DNA of 64,000 nucleotides from Amaurobius ferox (taxonomy: Eukaryota; Arthropoda; Arachnida; Araneae; Amaurobiidae), in NCBI GenBank assembly GCA_951213105.1, contig OX578138.1, positions 67,294,037 to 67,358,036 on the forward strand. Direction: 5' to 3'. The translations under genes were made by a program, and so were the position numbers. Numbering within the stretch: the stretch's first letter is position 1; each line of letters starts with the position of its first letter. The notes beneath the pieces are model-generated. The model saw only the letters and a list, made by a program, of their open reading frames with translations. It was not told the DNA's origin and did not search any database. This document shows, piece after piece, positions 58,303-64,000 of this stretch.

Positions 58303-59104
58303 CAGTGGCGAATTAATTCATACCGACAAACTCAGTGAATGCCGGGGACCTTGCTTTGGGGGGGCCTTATTTTGAACGAAAAACAAAAGTAAAAAATCTT
58401 TAAGAAAAAAAATTCTTAAAGATTTTTAATAGTGAAGAAGGAAATAAGGACAAATTCAAAAATGAATCCCAAAAAGTGGATTTAAAATGTTTGTATTCGT
58501 ATTTATGTGGAGAAAACTTAATTCAAGCATTTCCAAATGTTGAAATAGTGCTTCGTACTTATCCGAGTTTGATGATCTCCAACGCTAGTGGGGAAAGGTC
58601 ATTCTCTAAATTAAAACTAATCAAAAGCAACTTAGAAGTGTAATGACTGAAAAGAGGCTAAACCATCTGTCAATTCTTAGCATCTTGTTAACATGTTAGA
58701 TTTTACAGATGTTATTGATACTTTTGCTTCAGCAAAAGCCAGAAAATGCCCAATTTAAAGTACCCTAAGAAGTTTTAGTTCTTTCCTTAGTATTGTGCTG
58801 TATCAATATTTACCGCAGAGTTTAAGAAATAAAAATGTATAATATTTAAAAACTTGTATTGTTCAATATTTTCATAAAATATTACTATTCTCATTTTAAT
58901 TTAATTTCTGTTCAAACTTTTGGGTGCAAATACTTCAAGTATATTTATTGGATGAAGATAAAAAAACATAGCAAGATTTGTATAGAGCAAGATTCAACAT
59001 GTTTATTTTTAGGTACTTTTCTATTTTTCTAAACTGGCTTTTAAGGGGAGGGGGGAGATCAGAAAAGATCACAGGGAGACACACTCTCCCATGATTCACC
59101 ACTG
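58303..59104 (+). mobile_element. 802-bp deleted hAT element with transposase tail
   Basis: The target CAAACACC is at 58295-58302 and 59105-59112. The ends CAGTGGCGAATTAATTCAT and, in complement, CAGTGGTGAATCATGGGA are hAT-type inverted repeats. Inside, about 58540-58750, is the transposase C-terminus: SNASGERSFSKLKLIKSNL, a one-base shift, then MTEKRLNHLSILSI and DVIDTFASAKARKCPI. The rest of the enzyme is deleted, so the copy could move only with help from elsewhere. Confidence 0.92.
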
Positions 59105-59439
59105 CAAACACCAAAATACAAAATAATATGTTAAAAAACATAAGATTTATCATAGGTTTTCTTCATGTTTTTTTATGTAAATCAAAAACATAAATAAATT
59201 ACAATTCTCATTTAGGGCAAAGAATAAATAAAATATTAAACACACCTCCCCTTGAAAACTCGTATATCTCCAATATAAATTTCACTTGAAATACCAAATC
59301 TTTTACCAATTGCTCTACCTCTCCAGTCAAAAATCTCATGCTATGCTACTGAATTGCAGATAAATTTTAATACAATTATTAATGACATTAATGGCATTTC
59401 CAACCACCTGGAATTCAAATTTACACCAACAATGGTCTG

Positions 59440-60317
59440 ACAAATATATATTCGAAGTGGGGGGATGAGTGTCTCTGACACAGGGACCCCGTAAACAAGT
59501 GTCTTGCTCTTGGTCTAAAAGTGTATTATATATAATTACCAGTCAAATTCAACAAAGATTACAGGATGTGGAAAATACATAACAGATTTGGATTTCAAGA
59601 ATAAAGAGAAATTTTGAAATCATTGGATTTGTATTTATTGTAAAAATGGGAAATTCTCCAAAAGAAATATTCTACCCTTCTTTCTACACAATTTTGCATT
59701 CAATTTGCAAACATTAATGAAAAATAATCTAAACCAACAGATGATGATTAAAATTTTTGCAGAAATGTTAATTTACAAAAATAAAGCAATAAAGTGATGT
59801 TTCTGATGTGTATTCTGTATACTTGCTGTTTTCACGGAAAATAGTGAAGTCAGTAAAACGAATAAAACAGAGCTTATTGCTAAGTTTGCTGTTGAAATGG
59901 TTCGAAAAAAAAAAATAAATAAATAAATAAAATAAACTTTATATTTTTTTTGTGCAAATGTTTTATTAACATAGTTATGTGATACAATTGTACATTATTT
60001 CTTCCATATATTAAATAAATTCATCATTTGTAAATTATTTCAGCATACACCCAAATAATTTAAGCTAGAAATAGAAGGTAGGCTCAAAATAATTACAACT
60101 TGTGATTGAAAATTTGCAGTTATGCCACTGTTTTGATATATAAAAATATTATAGGATCAGCAATGCAAAACTACAACATAGTCTGATCAAATTGATGTTA
60201 ATATTCTGCTTCTGAATACTGCAAATGCAACTGAAAGTTATAATAATAAAGTTGATAAAGCAAAAGCAAGTATATAATTTATAGAAAAAGTGTTGATTAA
60301 ATGCACTGAATTTACAC
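59440..60317. repeat. 3' flank of array A, first part
   Basis: Complement of about 27265-28165 with scattered differences. It is continued beyond the hAT MITE at 61726-61860. It lies on the minus-strand downstream side of the fingers at 62350-63000. Confidence 0.85.
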
Positions 60318-61725
60318 CAGGATTGCAAAAAAGCCGGCTAAAATTAATAAAAGCCACGCCGGTGGCTTTTATTGGTTTTAACTGTCTTTTTTTGGCCAAA
60401 ATTGGCTTTTTTTTTTGCAAAAAAGCGTGAAGGATTTTAATTTTAAATTACACAATTTTAAGTGTTCTTTAACTAATTTTAAAGGCATTTTATTGGCTTA
60501 GAATTTAATAAATAACTTTATTTCTCAATAATGAAAACATTAATATTGGAATACCTGCTAGTGATTTGTTGCTTGCAAAAATGCCAGCTAAATTTTAAAA
60601 AGGTATACCAACTGCATTACTTGGTTTATATTGGCCTTTAACACATTTTTAAAAAAATGTTATTGCTTTAAATAATGAAATATTTTACTTTAGGACAATA
60701 GTTGCTTAGTGATATATTTTACTAGTTAACTAATTTTAAGGACTATTGATATGTAAAAGTCTTATTTTTACTCATAAATATTTAAAATCATGCATAAAGT
60801 CATTTAATAAAAAACACTATTTATCACTATTGAAAACAGTATTGGGAATAACATATGAATGAACAACCCTTTTGGTCAGCATCAAGTTTTTCAAAAAGTT
60901 ATTTTAACAAGTTTTAATTTGAGAACCTTTTTTGATTGCTCACTCTTTTTTCTGAACTTAGATGCACCAAAATTTCTTCAGATATTATCTCCTTCTAAAT
61001 TCCTTTTTCAGCATTGAATATTCTATGATTTAATCCCAACCCCAAATCTTTACTGCCAATTAAAACTAAAACAAAACATCACACTGAAATGAAATGAGAA
61101 AAGAACGAAACCGCTTAGGAGCAGAAAAACTTGTTAAAATGTATAATTTTTATAAGTCATCAGAACTTAATGATTAGAACTAAAATATGGATGTTCTCAA
61201 ATATTATGTCAGATAATTTCATTTATTAAATACATATAAATTAATTTGCTGTAATATATATTAAAAGTAAATAGCAGTGTGTAAAAAAATGTTTTTGCTT
61301 TTTGAAGTAAAATTGATTTTTTCCTTTTTGATGTGTGGTGATTTGTCTGTTTAATTAATTATAGTCTTTAAAATGTGTAGTATATGCAATGTAGAGCTAT
61401 GCATTATATAACAGAGGCTTTCAAAACACCATCTTGGTGTCTAATTTAATGCATTCTCCTCACTGTATATATATTTTTTCTTTTAGACATATTACCTTCA
61501 TAGTATTTTTCTAGTGGTCATAACATCTTGTGTACTTGGTAATATTTGATAGAAGTTTATAAATATTTTAGTAAAAAACATTTAGGAGTGAATCAAAGAT
61601 AAAGTAATGCAAATTTAATGTGAATTGGCTGTAAACCACCTTTTAACAAGCGGCTTTTTTTAAGTGGTTACAACCAAAAAAAGCCGACCGGCTTTTTTTG
61701 GTCTGGCTAAAAGCCGGCAACCCTG
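60318..61725. mobile_element. 1.4-kb hAT-type MITE
   Basis: The ends CAGGATTGCAAAAAAGCCGG and, in complement, CAGGGTTGCCGGCTTTTAGC are inverted. They are flanked by ATTTACAC (60310-60317) and GTTTACAC (61726-61733), an 8-bp duplication with one change. The subterminal parts are packed with AAAAGCCGGC and GGCTTTTTTTGG motifs. No coding region. The array B flank has the unoccupied site at about 27245-27262. Confidence 0.85.
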
Positions 61726-61860
61726 GTTTACACAGACAAGCTTGTATGATGGGACAACATTTATTAATTTATAGGGAATACATACAACAGTGATGCCTTA
61801 AACATCTATTTCTGGAGGGGCATAGGTGCACATGTTAAGAATTAAACTGATATTTAGACA
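61726..61860. repeat. 3' flank of array A, second part
   Basis: ATGGGACAACATTTATTAAT and ACAGTGATGCCTTAAACAT match the complement of 27185-27245. Confidence 0.8.
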
Positions 61861-62345
61861 ATTTAGACTTTTTAAAAATATTCATTAAAATTGCTGAAAT
61901 TTAAATTTGTTTCCAATCTGAATAATGTTACATTTTTATACTTTTAATGAATTTATATTTTGATGCTTAGGTTAAATGCACAAATTGCTAATGACTCAGA
62001 CTTTAAAAAAAAAAAAAAAACTCAAGTGATGGTTGCTCAAAAGGAAGATTTCTATGACAAATTCATACATTTTCTTAGATAGCAAGAGTAGATAGAAGTT
62101 TAAGGACGAAAATTACATTAAATGTACAAGGCAATGTTCATATTTTGTACTTGATTACCAAAAAGCAATGAAACCATGCTCAAGTGTATTCGTGTGCAAA
62201 TAATTTCAGGGCCTGCCTTCAACAATGTGATCAAAGCCCAGTTTCCTTCAGAAGTCCCATAATAAATACTTTAGAAGAATTTGCATATGCACTATAAAAT
62301 GAAATAATTTCGACAAGAGCAACCTGATTATTAAAAATGTTTTTT
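61861..62345. other. AT-rich stretch, no gene seen
   Basis: It separates the 3' flank from the last worn fingers of array A and has no counterpart recognised at array B. Confidence 0.4.
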
Positions 62346-63000
62346 TTTGTGTGTGTGTGAATGCTTCCAACATATTTCACACAAATGGTTTTTCACCCTT
62401 AAATCTGTCTATTAAATTATTTTTTGGGTGAATCTTGTTTGGCATATTTTAACCAAAATTTTTCTGGTTTTTCACTTGCATGTACAAGTTTGTATGCACT
62501 TAAATTGCTCTTTTGTGTAAATGCTTCCCAACATATTTTGTACCCAATAACTTTTTATCTGCATGCCCAAGTTTGTGTCAGTTTTAAAAACACTTTTGTA
62601 TGTGAATGCTTTCTAACATATTTCATGCACAAATAGTTTTTCATGTACACGTTTGTGTTCATTTAAATCACTTATTTCTGTGAATTCTATCTGATCTCGT
62701 ATGTTTTTCACCTGTATTCGTGTCTATTTAAATCACTTTTTCCTGCGAATACATTGACATATTTGTCATGCAAATGGTTTTTCACCTGTATATCAAAATC
62801 TGTGTCTATTTATGTGTAATTTCTGTGCAAATGCTTCCTGGCATATTACACAGACATTTAAACATTCTTTTCATGGATATTTCACACATAAATGGTTTTT
62901 AACCTGTATGTATGCGTTTGTGTAAATTACTTTTTACTGTCAAAACTTTCTGAAAGATTGCACATACAACTAGTTTTCTCCTGTATGCATATGAGTATAT
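62346..63000 (-). pseudogene. last fingers of array A, beyond the piggyBac-like element
   Basis: Finger-derived sequence in shifting frames on the minus strand (recurrent complement of CATTTGTGTGAAATATG and of GGTGAAAAACC). Bases from about 62764 to 63000 are nearly the same as 4398-4651, for example TGTCATGCAAATGGTTTTTC and CTGGCATATTACACAGACAT. The piggyBac-like element starts at the next base, so this piece is the tail of the array that resumes at 4348. Confidence 0.82.
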
Positions 63001-64000
63001 TTAACCCTTTGGCTCCCGAAACGGCCGAAACGGCCCTATAAGCAAAGTACTGCAGACGGCCCAGATATATCGCGACCCCCTTTTCAAGGTGGGAGGTTGG
63101 ACTTCAAAACGCCGACAAAGGGGAAGAGGATATCTGTCATTCATTCTACTCCGAAGTACTTTGGCGACAGGTCTTACTTTTGGCTGATTACCTGGCGAAA
63201 ACACGGGGACTGAAGTCAAGTGTCAGGTGTTCGTAATATTTATGAGTTTGATAGATTTTCTTAAGAACTATGCTTCTACTTCTGCTTCTTAACTTTTATT
63301 CGTTTGTTTTTCGAATTCGGTTTGAAATGTGCGTTTTGTAAAATTTTAACACAGGATGAGTTAGAATGCAATCTTATTTAATGATACTGATGAATCAGAT
63401 TGCACTGAATCGGAAGATGGTGACTGGTATGAGAGTAAGGCAGATAAAAACAATCTTGAATTTTTAACACTTTACGACATAGTTGAAAAGTGTTTATGAC
63501 TTTGTTCATTCTGTTTGTCTGCCCATTCGCATGATAATTGCTGTATAAATGACTTTATCAAAATGAAATTTTAGTATGATGTTTATTCGGTCTGTAGCGG
63601 TCTGGGAATGTAAATGAATAATATCACTCAATTAATTTTGGATTGAATCCGGTTTGAAAAAATGAAATGCATTTAATCCTATGGGACCTAATTTTTTAAA
63701 CATTTTTTGTCTAACAAAGTCTAATTTCCACTTATGAAGATTGTAAACACATCAAGCTGGAAGATGAGTTGTACAAGAATTCTTGAATTTCTTTAACGCA
63801 AAATTATTTAGCGCTGGAGTCTGCAATACAATTGATATGAATGAAACAGTCATTGATTTTACATAGAGAACAGACGATTTTATAGTAGACTTTTCCGGTG
63901 AAGTTTTAAACACAGAGTTAAATTACTTTTATCTCCATGGTTTTAAGTTTTTATGTAAAATAAATTATTGTAGTATTGTAGTATTGAAAGGAATAGAATA
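63001..64000 (+). mobile_element. piggyBac-like element, left end
   Basis: The element opens with TTAACCCTTTGGCTCCC at 63001. The right end at 4347, read inward on the other strand, gives TTAACCCTTTGAGTCCC, so the 17-base ends differ at two positions. TTAA is the target duplicated by piggyBac transposases. At about 63380-63500 a plus-strand frame encodes an acidic peptide (DTDESDCTESEDGDWYES). Such acidic N-termini are common in piggyBac transposases, but I assign this one only loosely. The element is inserted in the tail of zinc-finger array A: finger sequence ends at 63000. Confidence 0.75.
63624..64000. repeat. 377-bp exact direct repeat, right copy
   Basis: This is identical to bases 1-377. 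Because the copy stops only at the window edge, the sequence after 64000 probably continues as at 378. That makes the window one turn of a circular or tandemly repeated 63.6-kb unit. Confidence 0.97.

Overview
This is a eukaryotic window, very AT-rich and dominated by transposable elements. No bacterial-type operon, CRISPR array or functional RNA gene was seen. The long arrays of C2H2 fingers of the HTGEKPFVCEICQKAF type, Jockey, copia, hAT, piggyBac and pogo/Tigger relics, and a SINE with a 5S rRNA head all point to a metazoan. An arthropod, possibly an arachnid, is my best guess; that is inference.

The two ends of the window are the same sequence. Bases 1-377 recur exactly at 63624-64000. 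The sequence therefore behaves as a 63,623 bp unit that is either tandemly repeated or circular. Three further observations agree. (1) A piggyBac-like element has its left terminal repeat at 63001 and its matching right terminal repeat at 4347, so it runs across the join. (2) An unoccupied paralogue of its TTAA target lies at 4636-4670. (3) The 3' flank of the zinc-finger array at 4.3-8.3 kb is found at the other end of the window (59.4-62.3 kb).

Layout: 1-4347, right part of the piggyBac-like element. 4.35-8.75 kb, zinc-finger array A on the minus strand, broken by a nonsense codon, frameshifts and SINEs. 8.93-14.87 kb, a foldback-like mosaic of modules of about 140 bp in alternating orientation. 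14.89-23.67 kb, an element with inverted repeats of about 790 bp that carries a dead hAT transposase. 23.7-24.3 kb, minisatellite and a more GC-rich segment. 24.3-27.2 kb, zinc-finger array B on the plus strand, an inverted paralogue of A, with its 3' flank to about 28.2 kb. 28.2-31.6 kb, no gene seen. 31.6-35.0 kb, 5'-truncated copia element on the minus strand. 36.1-41.0 kb, a Jockey-like element carrying a 2.4 kb hAT element and a SINE. 41.6-41.8 kb, a THAP-domain fragment. 42.4 kb, a solo foldback module. 45.6-46.9 kb, a Tigger-like element with a nested TTAA MITE. 48.2-49.5 kb, second Jockey copy. 49.8-51.6 kb, inverted copy of the 2.4-4.2 kb sequence. 52.6-57.6 kb, Helitron-like end, SINE fragments and degenerate repeats. 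58.3-59.1 kb, short hAT. 59.4-63.0 kb, 3' flank and last fingers of array A. 63.0-64.0 kb, left part of the piggyBac-like element.

No complete, clearly functional host gene was found. The longest open frames are a 501-residue and a 352-residue finger array, neither with a convincing first exon. The most distinctive items are the wrap-around structure, a SINE family with a fused 5S rRNA plus tRNA head and a covarying 3' hairpin, and the foldback mosaic.
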